From Bacillota bacterium (GTDB lineage Bacteria; Bacillota; Dethiobacteria; Dethiobacterales; Dethiobacteraceae), in contig JANKMV010000088.1 in assembly GCA_024650095.1 (NCBI GenBank), forward strand, positions 1 through 7,832: DNA of 7,832 nt, read 5' to 3'. Shown one piece after another: positions 1 to 6,837 of the stretch (positions are counted from its first letter, which is position 1; each line of letters starts with the position of its first letter). The translations under genes and the position numbers were made by a program. The notes beneath the pieces were generated by a model that had not been told where the DNA came from, made no database searches, and was given only the letters and a program-made list of their open reading frames with translations.

Positions 1-165
1 GGCTGGGAGTACCAACAGGAACGAATGAGTGAAGGAAACTATTCATTTGGTCCTGGACGTCGCGGTCGTGGTGGGTACGGCTCTAGAGGTAGTGGGTGTG
101 GGTACGGAGGTGGCTTCCGACAAGGAACGACAACGACATCCGAACAATCATCTGCCGCACTGTAA
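1..165 (+). CDS. C-terminal end of a protein with a Gly/Arg-rich tail (partial, 5' end outside window)
   Basis: Reading frame 1 is open from the first base to a TAA at 163-165 and gives the last 54 residues of a protein that begins upstream. The segment starts with a polar, probably helical stretch (GWEYQQERMSEGNYSFGPGR), followed by a low-complexity Gly/Arg/Tyr tail with one Cys, and ends in a Thr/Ser-rich stretch (TTTTSEQSSAAL). A rho-independent terminator follows seven bases after the stop, which supports this as a true gene end. I do not recognise the family with certainty. The pattern of a short helix followed by a Gly/Arg-rich tail resembles the ends of small exported Bacillota proteins of the DUF2680 kind, but that is only a resemblance; an RNA-binding-like RGG tail is another possibility. 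It lies directly upstream of a two-component system, but the terminator argues against co-transcription. Confidence 0.6.
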   Translation, partial: GWEYQQERMSEGNYSFGPGRRGRGGYGSRGSGCGYGGGFRQGTTTTSEQSSAAL

Positions 166-171
166 GCATGA

Positions 172-203
172 AAAGCCGGACTTGCGCCGGCTTTCTTTTA
201 TTT
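172..203 (+). terminator. Rho-independent terminator of the upstream gene
   Basis: AAAGCCGG (172-179) pairs perfectly with CCGGCTTT (187-194) around a 7-base loop. A T-rich run (CTTTTATTT, 195-203) follows. It sits just after the TAA at 163-165 and separates the upstream gene from the two-component pair. Confidence 0.9.
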
Positions 204-211
204 GATAGAAT
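182..211 (+). promoter_or_regulatory. Possible weak promoter for the two-component genes
   Basis: TTGCGC (182-187) could serve as a -35 box and TAGAAT (206-211) as a -10 box with an 18-bp spacer. Transcription would then start about 218, just upstream of the ribosome binding site at 225-230. The -35 would lie inside the terminator hairpin of the previous gene. TAAAAT (211-216) is an alternative -10. A promoter is expected here because a terminator lies immediately upstream, but the exact boxes are a guess. Confidence 0.3.
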
Positions 212-224
212 AAAATCACGTAGT

Positions 225-230
225 AGGGGA
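225..230 (+). promoter_or_regulatory. Ribosome binding site that favours the GTG start at 239
   Basis: AGGGGA lies 8 bases before GTG 239, a normal spacing. It lies only 2 bases before the TTG at 233, which would extend the ORF by two codons. The GTG start is therefore preferred. Confidence 0.55.
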
Positions 231-238
231 CGTTGGAG

Positions 239-940
239 GTGAGCAAGCTGGAGAAGATCTTGGTCGTTGATGATGAAGAGAAGATTACCCATGTTATTGC
301 GGCCTATTTACAAAGGGAAGGATTTTCTGTAACGGAAGCTTACGATGGTGAAAAGGCGCTCGCGTTAGCGCAAAGTGGTGAATATGCGTTGTTGGTGCTT
401 GATTTAATGTTGCCCAACTTATCAGGGGAAGATGTGACAAAGCGTCTACGGCGGGATGGTAATCCGATTCCCATTATTATACTGACAGCCAAAGGTGCCG
501 AAGAGGAGCGTATCCTTGGTTTGGGTTTAGGTGCTGACGACTATATTGTGAAGCCATTTAGCCCAGGCGAACTCTTAGCTAGGGTCTTGGCTGTGCTCCG
601 TCGTGTTCGCTCAGCTCCCGGTATCTTAGCAGATGTGTTAGAGTATGCCGATGGTGAACTCACCATAGATACGCTACGCCACGAAGTGGCTTTTGGTGGT
701 CACGTACTTGACTTAACGGCAACTGAATATAAGTTGTTATCAGCTATGGCCAAAAATCCAGGGCGAGTCTATACGCGTGGGGAATTGTTGGAAATTGCTC
801 AAGGTGTCTTTGCCACAGGGTATGACCGCACCATTGATAGCCATATCAAGAATTTGCGCCAAAAACTAGAGCCTACACCGGAAGAACCACGCTTTGTGCG
901 TACGGTATATGGGGTTGGCTATAAATTTGAAGGTAACTGA
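239..940 (+). CDS. Response regulator, OmpR/PhoB family (two-component system)
   Basis: A 233-residue DNA-binding response regulator, the usual length for the OmpR/PhoB class. The N-terminal receiver domain (about residues 5-120) has the acidic pair D11-D12, the phospho-acceptor D55 in LVLDLMLP, the switch Thr T83 in IILTAKG and the conserved Lys K105 in IVKPF. The C-terminal winged helix (about 133-232) shows the family signatures LTATEYKLL, NPGRVYTRGELL, IDSHIKNLRQKL and the terminal RTVYGVGYKF. Phosphorylation by the partner kinase should control binding to target promoters. The kinase gene begins one base after this stop codon, so the two are almost certainly co-transcribed and translationally coupled. 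The targets cannot be read from the sequence; adjacency to the sel operon does not show that it controls it. The start codon is GTG; a TTG at 233 is the alternative. Confidence 0.93.
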   Translation: MSKLEKILVVDDEEKITHVIAAYLQREGFSVTEAYDGEKALALAQSGEYALLVLDLMLPNLSGEDVTKRLRRDGNPIPIIILTAKGAEEERILGLGLGADDYIVKPFSPGELLARVLAVLRRVRSAPGILADVLEYADGELTIDTLRHEVAFGGHVLDLTATEYKLLSAMAKNPGRVYTRGELLEIAQGVFATGYDRTIDSHIKNLRQKLEPTPEEPRFVRTVYGVGYKFEGN

Positions 941-941
941 A

Positions 942-2315
942 ATGAAAAATAGTCTCTCGAAAAGATTTACCATTGCCATGGTTTCCTTAGCCGTGGGTGG
1001 CATTCTATTTTCTGCCATTCTCATTCAATTAGCATTGGGATGGAACTTTGAGCGCTACTTAGGTAATGTACAGGAAGAACAAAATCGCTTAATTATGGAT
1101 ACGTTGGTTGAGTTGTATAGTGAAAGTACCTCCTGGCAAGCTGTGCGTCTTTCCACTATGCATGTTGGTTCAACGACGGGAGCACAAATTCGCGTTTTTG
1201 ATACCTCGGGGCGCTTGGTGGCCGATTCTCTCTCGGGAATGATGCAGGGAATGCAAGGACGCCGTTGGGAAAGAGTTCAGGAAGCAAGAAGCCAAACGTA
1301 TACGTACGCCCTCACAGTGACTGGTATAAAGGTGGGGACAGTGGAGATCACCTATCTTGGGCAACAGGGTCTCTGGACCGCGGAAGCATTGGTTTTCCGT
1401 CGTACCGTCCAACAAAGTGCTTTCATCACTGGCCTAATCGCCATTGTGGTTGCTATCTTGGTGGCAAGTATGCTTGCCCGTCGCTTAACAGGCCGACTTC
1501 ATATCCTAACAGCCGCCGCAGAAAAATGGGGACGGGGAACGTTTGCTGCACGTGCCAACGTAGATGGGAACGATGAACTGGCTGTGTTGGGCGAAACGAT
1601 GAATCGGATGGCACTGAGTTTGGCGGAGCAAAGTGATTTACGGCGTAAATTGACGGGCGATATTTCTCATGAGTTACGGACGCCACTCACCACCATTCAG
1701 AGTTATTTGGAAGCTTTTCAGGATGGTGTGTTGCCCGCTAATACGGATAATGTTCATTCTGTTTTGGAAGAGTCGCATCGTCTTGGCCAGTTGGTAAATG
1801 ACTTGCAAGAGTTAACCAATGCAGAATTTCATGGGCGTAATGTGTCTTTACAGCCATTAGACCTTGCGAACTTTATTACAGCAGAGGTGGAGCGTACACG
1901 GCCTCTGCTGCAACAAAAAGGAATTGCTCTGCAGCTTGAGCTACCACCAACAGGTATATATGGTCTGGCAGACAAAGCTTTATTGGCACGTGTTGTCAGT
2001 AATCTCCTCATGAATGCCTACAAATATACGTCTCAAGGTGGGATCATTACTGTTCGTATGTTTACCAGAGGTGAAGAAGTGGGCGTTTGTGTTGCAGATA
2101 CCGGTATTGGCATTGCAACCGAACATCTGCCCTATCTTTTTGAGCGTTTTTACCGTGTTGATCCCTCACGCACACGAGCTACCGGTGGTTCTGGCATTGG
2201 GCTTGCCATTGTCAAAGAGCTAATGGAAACCATGGGTGGTCGTGTGGAGGTGGCAAGTGAACCTGGGCAGGGCAGCCGTTTTTGTTTTTATCTTGCGCTA
2301 ACGGAATCAAAGTAA
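942..2315 (+). CDS. Membrane sensor histidine kinase (two-component system, BaeS/ResE-like architecture)
   Basis: A 457-residue class I sensor kinase. Transmembrane helix 1 is at about residues 11-32, an extracytoplasmic sensor region at about 33-158, transmembrane helix 2 at about 159-178 and a HAMP linker at about 179-232. The HisKA domain has the H-box DISHELRTPLTTI with phospho-accepting H243. The ATP-binding domain has the N-box around N354-N358 (SNLLMNAYKYT), the G1 box DTGIGI from D386, the F-box LFERFYRVD and the G2 box GGSGIGLAIV from about G415. The kinase is therefore complete and should be active. ATG 942 is chosen because GAAGG (929-933) lies 8 bases upstream; a longer in-frame ORF from 894 overlaps the regulator gene and adds non-homologous residues. 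The sensor region lacks a motif that I can tie to a ligand. It pairs with the regulator just upstream. Confidence 0.93.
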   Translation: MKNSLSKRFTIAMVSLAVGGILFSAILIQLALGWNFERYLGNVQEEQNRLIMDTLVELYSESTSWQAVRLSTMHVGSTTGAQIRVFDTSGRLVADSLSGMMQGMQGRRWERVQEARSQTYTYALTVTGIKVGTVEITYLGQQGLWTAEALVFRRTVQQSAFITGLIAIVVAILVASMLARRLTGRLHILTAAAEKWGRGTFAARANVDGNDELAVLGETMNRMALSLAEQSDLRRKLTGDISHELRTPLTTIQSYLEAFQDGVLPANTDNVHSVLEESHRLGQLVNDLQELTNAEFHGRNVSLQPLDLANFITAEVERTRPLLQQKGIALQLELPPTGIYGLADKALLARVVSNLLMNAYKYTSQGGIITVRMFTRGEEVGVCVADTGIGIATEHLPYLFERFYRVDPSRTRATGGSGIGLAIVKELMETMGGRVEVASEPGQGSRFCFYLALTESK

Positions 2316-2316
2316 A

Positions 2317-2360
2317 AGCAACTGACCATAGCAACTATCTGTGGTCAGTTTGCTGTCTTT
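2317..2360 (+). terminator. Hairpin after the kinase gene, probable terminator
   Basis: AACTGACCA (2320-2328) pairs with TGGTCAGTT (2342-2350). Past a single-base bulge (T2351) the stem is extended by AGC (2317-2319) with GCT (2352-2354). The loop is 13 bases. The T-tract on the + strand is short (GTCTTT, then A-rich), so termination may be partial. On the - strand the same hairpin is followed by TTTTACTTT, so it could also stop antisense transcription. It starts one base after the kinase stop codon. Confidence 0.6.
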
Positions 2361-2387
2361 AAAAAATAGGGCTTTCTGCTGTGTGTA

Positions 2388-2416
2388 TTGCGAAACTGTT
2401 GCTAACACTATATAAT
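2388..2416 (+). promoter_or_regulatory. Strong sigma-A/sigma-70 type promoter for the sel operon
   Basis: TTGCGA (2388-2393) and a perfect TATAAT (2411-2416) are separated by exactly 17 bp. The predicted start of transcription is about 2423, giving a leader of about 40 bases before the selA ATG. It sits between the hairpin that closes the two-component genes and selA, and is the only near-consensus promoter I found in the intergenic regions. Confidence 0.8.
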
Positions 2417-2451
2417 GTTGACATGACAAGACAGATGAAAAATACGTCAGT

Positions 2452-2457
2452 AGGTGA
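2452..2457 (+). promoter_or_regulatory. selA ribosome binding site
   Basis: AGGTGA lies 5 bases upstream of ATG 2463. The GTG at 2454, which would add three codons, lies inside this site and has no good site of its own, so ATG 2463 is preferred. Confidence 0.6.
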
Positions 2458-2462
2458 AATTT

Positions 2463-3863
2463 ATGGGTGAGAACTGGCGCAAAGAGTATTTGCGTTCTTT
2501 GCCAGCGGTGGATGCCGTGGTGACGGTGTACAAACGGACTCATAATGGGGGCACATATCCTCATACGCTGTTAGTGCAAGCCGTGCAAGAGGTTGTGGAG
2601 CAATTACGCCAACAAGTCCTCACCAGCCGTGAAGAAAAGGATCTTTTAGCCGTAGGCCTGGGAACTGATGAAGTGGCGGTGCGCGTGGCTACATGGTTGA
2701 GCCAGATCGAACAGCCTTCTTTACGTCGCGTCATTAATGCCACGGGCACAGTGCTCCATACCAATTTGGGGCGTGCACCCTTAGCGCTTGCGGCAACGGA
2801 GGCCATGGCGCAGGCGTCACGTTACTGTAATTTAGAAATGGATCTTGTGCAAGGGACGCGGGGCTCTCGTCATGCTCATGTGGAGAAATTACTGATGCAG
2901 CTTACAGGAGCCGAGGCCGCATGTGTTGTTAACAATAATGCAGCGGCGGTATTATTGGCATTAAATACGTTAGCTGCAGGCAAGAAGGTTATTGTCTCGC
3001 GGGGTGAGCTGGTAGAAATAGGCGGTAGCTTTCGTATTCCAGACGTGATGGCTGCAGGCGGTGCTCACTTGGTGGAAGTGGGAACGACGAATAAAACACA
3101 TCTTGATGATTACCGCAGAGCTGTGGATGAAGATACAGCGCTGCTCTTAAAGGTACATACAAGTAATTATAAAGTGGTGGGTTTTACCGCTACGGTGAAG
3201 ATGGCAGAGATGGTGAAGCTAGGACAAGAAGTGGGCTTACCTGTGATGGAGGATATCGGCAGCGGACTTTTGCTGGATTTAGCTCGCTATGGTTTAGAAA
3301 AAGAACCACTGGTGGCAGAGCGTATTTCTGCGGGCGTGGATGTCTTAACAGTGAGCGGAGATAAGCTGTTAGGGGGCCCGCAAGCGGGTATTATTGTGGG
3401 TAAACGTGTTTTTGTGGAGCAGATTAAGAAGAATCAACTGATGCGGGCGCTACGCCCTGATAAAGTGACACTGGCTGCTTTGGAGGCGACCTTACGCATT
3501 TATCTTACCGGCCATCCCTTGCAGCAGATTCCGGTGTTAGCCATGCTCTCCATGTCTGCCGATACACTGCGGCAGCGGGCAAATATGCTCGCCCAGTCCA
3601 TCCGTGAGCGGGCAGAGGGAAAACTAACCGTTGATGTGCGTGAAGACGTATCCTTTGTGGGAGGGGGCGCCATGCCGTTGACACAATTACCCACCACTGT
3701 GGTGGCGATACGACCCACCCAGGTTGCTTTACAAGAGTATGTGGAAAGGCTGCGTACGGGTACCCCTGCCCTTGTGGGTCGTGTGCAAGATGATTGGTTG
3801 CTGCTGGACCCACGCACCATCAGGGACACAGAAGAGGAAGAGGTGATTTTGTGTCTCATGTAA
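2463..3863 (+). CDS. selA: L-seryl-tRNA(Sec) selenium transferase (selenocysteine synthase)
   Basis: SelA is a cytoplasmic PLP enzyme that converts seryl-tRNA(Sec) to selenocysteyl-tRNA(Sec) using selenophosphate. The product is 466 residues, very close to the usual bacterial length. The N-terminal segment (YLRSLPAVDAVV) matches the SelA N-terminal domain that contacts tRNA(Sec). The fold-type I catalytic core has the signatures NATGTVLHTNLGR (from N92), VVNNNAAAVLLAL, VSRGELVEIGGSFRIPDVM, VGTTNKTHLDDYR and KVHTSNYKVVGFT. The PLP-binding Lys is K301 in SGDKLLGGPQAGIIVG, the equivalent of E. coli K295. The C-terminal part (ALRPDKVTLAALEATLR onward) is also complete. It is the first gene of the sel operon, behind its own promoter, and overlaps selB by 13 bases, which suggests coupled translation. 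No truncation or missing key residue is seen. Confidence 0.97.
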   Translation: MGENWRKEYLRSLPAVDAVVTVYKRTHNGGTYPHTLLVQAVQEVVEQLRQQVLTSREEKDLLAVGLGTDEVAVRVATWLSQIEQPSLRRVINATGTVLHTNLGRAPLALAATEAMAQASRYCNLEMDLVQGTRGSRHAHVEKLLMQLTGAEAACVVNNNAAAVLLALNTLAAGKKVIVSRGELVEIGGSFRIPDVMAAGGAHLVEVGTTNKTHLDDYRRAVDEDTALLLKVHTSNYKVVGFTATVKMAEMVKLGQEVGLPVMEDIGSGLLLDLARYGLEKEPLVAERISAGVDVLTVSGDKLLGGPQAGIIVGKRVFVEQIKKNQLMRALRPDKVTLAALEATLRIYLTGHPLQQIPVLAMLSMSADTLRQRANMLAQSIRERAEGKLTVDVREDVSFVGGGAMPLTQLPTTVVAIRPTQVALQEYVERLRTGTPALVGRVQDDWLLLDPRTIRDTEEEEVILCLM

Positions 3864-5785
3864 TCATTGGTACAGCCGGGCATGTGGATCATGGGAAGAC
3901 GGCTTTAATTAAAGCGTTAACCGGGGAGGAAACGGACCGGTTGCATGAAGAAAAAGAACGGGGTATTTCTATTGAACTGGGGTTCGCGCCCTTTAAGCTG
4001 CCCAGTGGGCGCTTGGCGGGTGTGATTGATGTGCCCGGCCATGAACGTTTTATTCATAATATGCTAGCGGGTATTGGTGGCATTGATATCGTTCTATTGG
4101 TGGTTGATGTAACTGAAGGCGTAATGCCCCAGACGCGTGAGCATGTAGAAATAATGGATCTCTTACAGATTGAGCGTGGCTTGGTGGTATTGGCTAAAAC
4201 AGATTTAGCAGAAGATGAAGATTGGTTAGACTTGGTGGAAGAAGAAGTGCGGGACGCGCTAGAGGGTACATTTCTCAAAGAGGCACCCATTTATCGTGTT
4301 TCCGCTCATCTGGGTACAGGGCTGACAGAATTGGTGCAGGCAATTGATGAGATGACGGCACAGATGGCAGCCAGAGATGAAAAGGCGCCTCTACGTTTAC
4401 CTGTGGATCGCGTGTTTAGTGTAGCGGGGTTTGGTACCATTGCCACGGGTACCCTCTTAGCGGGGACCGTACGTGCCGGCATGACGGTGGAAGTGTTACC
4501 CCTTGGTCGAACTGCGAGAGTACGACAGATACAAGTCCATGGCTCCCTAGTGGAGACGGCGGTGGCCGGGCAACGGGCGGCCCTTAATTTATCCGGGTTG
4601 GAAAAGGAAGCACTCCCCCGCGGTAGCGTAGTGGCGGCACCTAGTTCTTTGGAAGCCACCTACTTACTCGATGCTAAATTAAAATTAGTAGCCGGGGCAG
4701 CGCGTGCCATGAAGAATCTGGCACGGGTTCATGTTTATCTCGGCACGGGCCGTGCGGTGGGACGGGTGGCCTTGTTGGATCGGGATGAACTGAAGCCGGG
4801 CGAGGAAGCGCCGGTACAGTTACGTCTGGAGCGAAAGTTGGTGGCCCAGAGTAATGACCGCTTTATTATTCGTAGTTTTTCCCCCATGACAACCATTGGT
4901 GGCGGGCTGGTATTGGATGCGCGTTCCACGAAACATAAACGTTTTAAAGAAGATGTCTTACATAGATTAAAAGAATTAGAGAAAGGCGATCCAACGGCAC
5001 CTATTTTGCAACGAATTCGCCGTGAAGGTGCCATAGCGGAGGGTGTTCTAATTCAGCAGGCGGGTTTAGCCCCTGCTGTTTTGCAAGAGAATATTACGAA
5101 GTTGGTAGAGCAAGAAAAAATCCACCAAATAGGAAGTTTGCTTATTGACGCTTTGGCAACGCAAGAGTGGCGGGAACGTTTGGAGTTGGCCTTGGCAGAT
5201 TACCACCATCTTAATCACTTGGCGGTAGGGATGTCTCGCGCAGAGCTAAAAAATGCGTTACCTCGAGCAGTCTCGGCCAAAGTGTATGACTGGCTTTTGA
5301 GCGGGTTAGTGGAAGAAGAGCGTGTGCGCATTTATGACGACCTCGTTTCACTGGCAACACACCAACCGCAACCTAGCGAGCATGAGGCAAAACAGATGGC
5401 CGTTTTAACGGATCTGTTTAAAAGTGGTCACTTTAAGCCGCCTACGGTCAATGAAATAATGGCTCAGCTCAAGCTTGCACGACCACAGTTAGAGGCATAT
5501 CTGGTGTATCTAACGCAGCAAGGTGTTTTAGTCCGTTTAGATGACCAAATAGCTCTACATCATGAATCATTTCAAAAAGCAAAAGAAGAACTCTGTCACC
5601 ACTTCCGTGGCAAGAAAACGTTGGCGGCGGGAGAGTTTCGTGAACAATTGGGTTCAACAAGGAAGTTTGTAGTGCCCATGCTGGAAACGTTTGACCGCTT
5701 AAAGTGGACACGACGGCTCGGTGATGAGCGTGTGGTGTGGCGTTTAGATGTAGAAAATTGTGGGGAGGAATACGACCATGGATAA
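3851..5785 (+). CDS. selB: Selenocysteine-specific translation elongation factor SelB
   Basis: SelB is a GTPase that carries selenocysteyl-tRNA(Sec) to the ribosome at UGA codons marked by a SECIS hairpin. The product is 644 residues, normal for bacterial SelB. The G domain (about 1-170) has the P-loop GHVDHGKT (10-17), the switch I region EKERGISIELGFA typical of SelB, G3 DVPGHE (60-65), G4 AKTD (115-118) and G5 VSA. EF-Tu-like beta-barrel domains follow (PVDRVFSVAGFGTIATGTLLAGTV and onward, to about 365). The remainder is the winged-helix tail that binds SECIS RNA, ending in RKFVVPMLETFDRLKWTRR, the typical WH4 segment. GTG 3851 is chosen because the preserved protein begins SHVIIGTAGHVDHGKT and AGGTGA (3841-3846) lies just upstream. 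A longer ORF from 3794 only adds residues encoded inside selA in another frame. It overlaps selD by 8 bases. Confidence 0.97.
   Translation: MSHVIIGTAGHVDHGKTALIKALTGEETDRLHEEKERGISIELGFAPFKLPSGRLAGVIDVPGHERFIHNMLAGIGGIDIVLLVVDVTEGVMPQTREHVEIMDLLQIERGLVVLAKTDLAEDEDWLDLVEEEVRDALEGTFLKEAPIYRVSAHLGTGLTELVQAIDEMTAQMAARDEKAPLRLPVDRVFSVAGFGTIATGTLLAGTVRAGMTVEVLPLGRTARVRQIQVHGSLVETAVAGQRAALNLSGLEKEALPRGSVVAAPSSLEATYLLDAKLKLVAGAARAMKNLARVHVYLGTGRAVGRVALLDRDELKPGEEAPVQLRLERKLVAQSNDRFIIRSFSPMTTIGGGLVLDARSTKHKRFKEDVLHRLKELEKGDPTAPILQRIRREGAIAEGVLIQQAGLAPAVLQENITKLVEQEKIHQIGSLLIDALATQEWRERLELALADYHHLNHLAVGMSRAELKNALPRAVSAKVYDWLLSGLVEEERVRIYDDLVSLATHQPQPSEHEAKQMAVLTDLFKSGHFKPPTVNEIMAQLKLARPQLEAYLVYLTQQGVLVRLDDQIALHHESFQKAKEELCHHFRGKKTLAAGEFREQLGSTRKFVVPMLETFDRLKWTRRLGDERVVWRLDVENCGEEYDHG
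5762..5769 (+). promoter_or_regulatory. selD ribosome binding site inside the 3' end of selB
   Basis: GGGGAGGA lies 8 bases upstream of ATG 5778. This strong site supports translation starting at 5778, 48 bases before the in-frame UGA, and not at the later ATG 5838. Confidence 0.8.
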
Positions 5786-6827
5786 TGAGCATCCCCGATT
5801 AACAACATTAACTAAAAGTGGTGGGTGAGCAGCGAAAATGCCCCCCGGGGCGCTGGCACAGGTGCTGTGCCAACTACCAAAAATGGAACATAAGGATTTG
5901 CTCGTAGGACTGGATTCCTTTGCCGATGCCGGTGTTTATCGGCTACGCGACGACCTTGCCTTAGTGCAAACGCTTGACTTTTTTACACCCGTTGTGGATG
6001 ACCCCTATACCTTTGGCCAAATTGCCGCCGTTAATGCCTTGTCAGATGTATATGCCATGGGGGGTCAACCCACGCTTGTAATGAATATTGTCTGTTATCC
6101 TTCCAAAACACTAGGTGTATCCGCGTTGGCTGAAATCCTCAAAGGTGGTGCGGATAAAGTACTAGAAGCCGGTGCCCTGATTGTGGGAGGTCATAGTGTG
6201 GAGGATACTGAACCTAAATATGGGCTATCCGTCACAGGTATCGTGCATCCTGATCAATTGATCACCAATAGCGCTGCGCAGGTAGGCGATGTGCTCGTGC
6301 TGACTAAACCCATTGGCACGGGTTTAGTCTTAACGGCAGTAAAGGCAGAGCTGGAAGGTGCCGGTGAATTGGCCGCCGCCATTGCCACCATGTCTACGCT
6401 AAATAAAGACGCTGCTGTGGCGATGACCGCCATTGGTGTTTCTGCGGCCACCGATATTACCGGTTTTGGCCTTTTGGGTCATGCACGAGAAATGGCTTTG
6501 GCCAGCGGTGTAGCCATGGAAATATCATTTGGCCGCGTACCTCTCCTTCCCGGTGCCATGAGAGCGGCGGGGATGGGCCTTGTACCCGCGGGCGCCTATG
6601 CCAATCGGGACTATGTTGCAGATGGGCTCGAAGTTTTCGGTAGCGCCCTAGGTGAACGAGAACTGGATATACTTTGTGATCCACAAACGTCGGGTGGGTT
6701 ATTAATATCCATTCCTGCCAGTAAAGAGAAAGAGTTTATGCAAGCATTAACAACCCGAGCTGTGCATGCTACTGTTATTGGCCGTGTAACGGCGGGCGCA
6801 GCGGGTAGAATAAAGGTCACGCCGTAA
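5778..6827 (+). CDS. selD: Selenide, water dikinase (selenophosphate synthetase), a selenoprotein with Sec at residue 17
   Basis: SelD makes selenophosphate, the selenium donor for SelA, from selenide and ATP. Reading from ATG 5778 through TGA 5826-5828 as Sec gives 349 residues, the usual family length. The start reads MDNEHPRLTTLTKSGGU followed by AAK. Sec17 aligns with the catalytic Cys17 of E. coli SelD, and K20 with its essential Lys20. Metal and ATP-binding Asp residues are in place: D50 (SFADAGVY), D67 (TLDFFTPVVDDP), D90 (NALSDVYAMGG) and D226 (TDITGFGLLGH). Further family motifs are GGHSVEDTEPKYGLSVTGIV and LCDPQTSGGLL. The start overlaps the end of selB by 8 bases and has its own strong ribosome binding site. 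Oddity: if the UGA is treated as a stop, only a 329-residue ORF from ATG 5838 is called, which lacks both Sec17 and Lys20. The Sec reading depends on family alignment and the nearby hairpin, not on a proteomic test. Confidence 0.95.
5826..5828 (+). other. In-frame UGA decoded as selenocysteine (selD codon 17)
   Basis: The frame before it (from ATG 5778) and after it (to 6827) both encode SelD sequence without a shift. The codon falls exactly where SelD proteins have their catalytic Cys or Sec, in the context KSGG-U-AAK. The operon also supplies SelA and SelB. A stop codon here would remove the active site. Confidence 0.93.
5854..5872 (+). promoter_or_regulatory. Candidate bacterial SECIS hairpin within selD
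   Basis: TGGCACA (5854-5860) pairs perfectly with TGTGCCA (5866-5872) around the 5-base loop GGTGC (5861-5865). The loop starts with GG, as in known bacterial SECIS elements that SelB recognises (for example the GGUCU loop of E. coli fdhF). The first loop G lies 32 bases after the last base of the UGA, within the range reported for bacterial SECIS models. Two GC-rich alternative pairings lie between the UGA and this stem: CAGCG 5830-5834 with CGCTG 5851-5855 (conflicting at 5854-5855), and GCCC 5840-5843 with GGGC 5848-5851 (compatible). The true lower-stem structure is therefore uncertain. Confidence 0.7.
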
Positions 6828-6837
6828 AAGCGTACAA

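Noticed and set aside
233..238. TTG 233 as the response regulator start
   Set aside because: Only 2 bases separate it from the ribosome binding site, while GTG 239 is spaced normally. The difference is two residues and cannot be settled from sequence alone.
894..941. A longer kinase start at ATG 894
   Set aside because: The extra 16 codons overlap the end of the regulator gene. ATG 942 has GAAGG at good spacing and gives a normal N-terminus running into transmembrane helix 1.
3794..3850. A longer SelB start at ATG 3794
   Set aside because: The added residues come from the selA coding region in another frame and match nothing in SelB. GTG 3851 has a ribosome binding site and gives the normal SelB N-terminus.
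4193..4204. SelB G4 motif AKTD, not NKxD, as a sign of a defective GTPase
   Set aside because: SelB proteins vary at the first position of this motif (E. coli has TKAD). The Lys and Asp are present.
5826..5828. The UGA as a sequencing error or an inactivating nonsense mutation
   Set aside because: It falls exactly at the known Cys/Sec position, the protein is intact on both sides, a SECIS-like hairpin follows, and selA and selB are intact next door.
5838..6827. A 329-residue SelD starting at ATG 5838
   Set aside because: It lacks the catalytic residue 17 and Lys20. The same frame continues upstream through UGA 5826-5828 to ATG 5778, which has a strong ribosome binding site.
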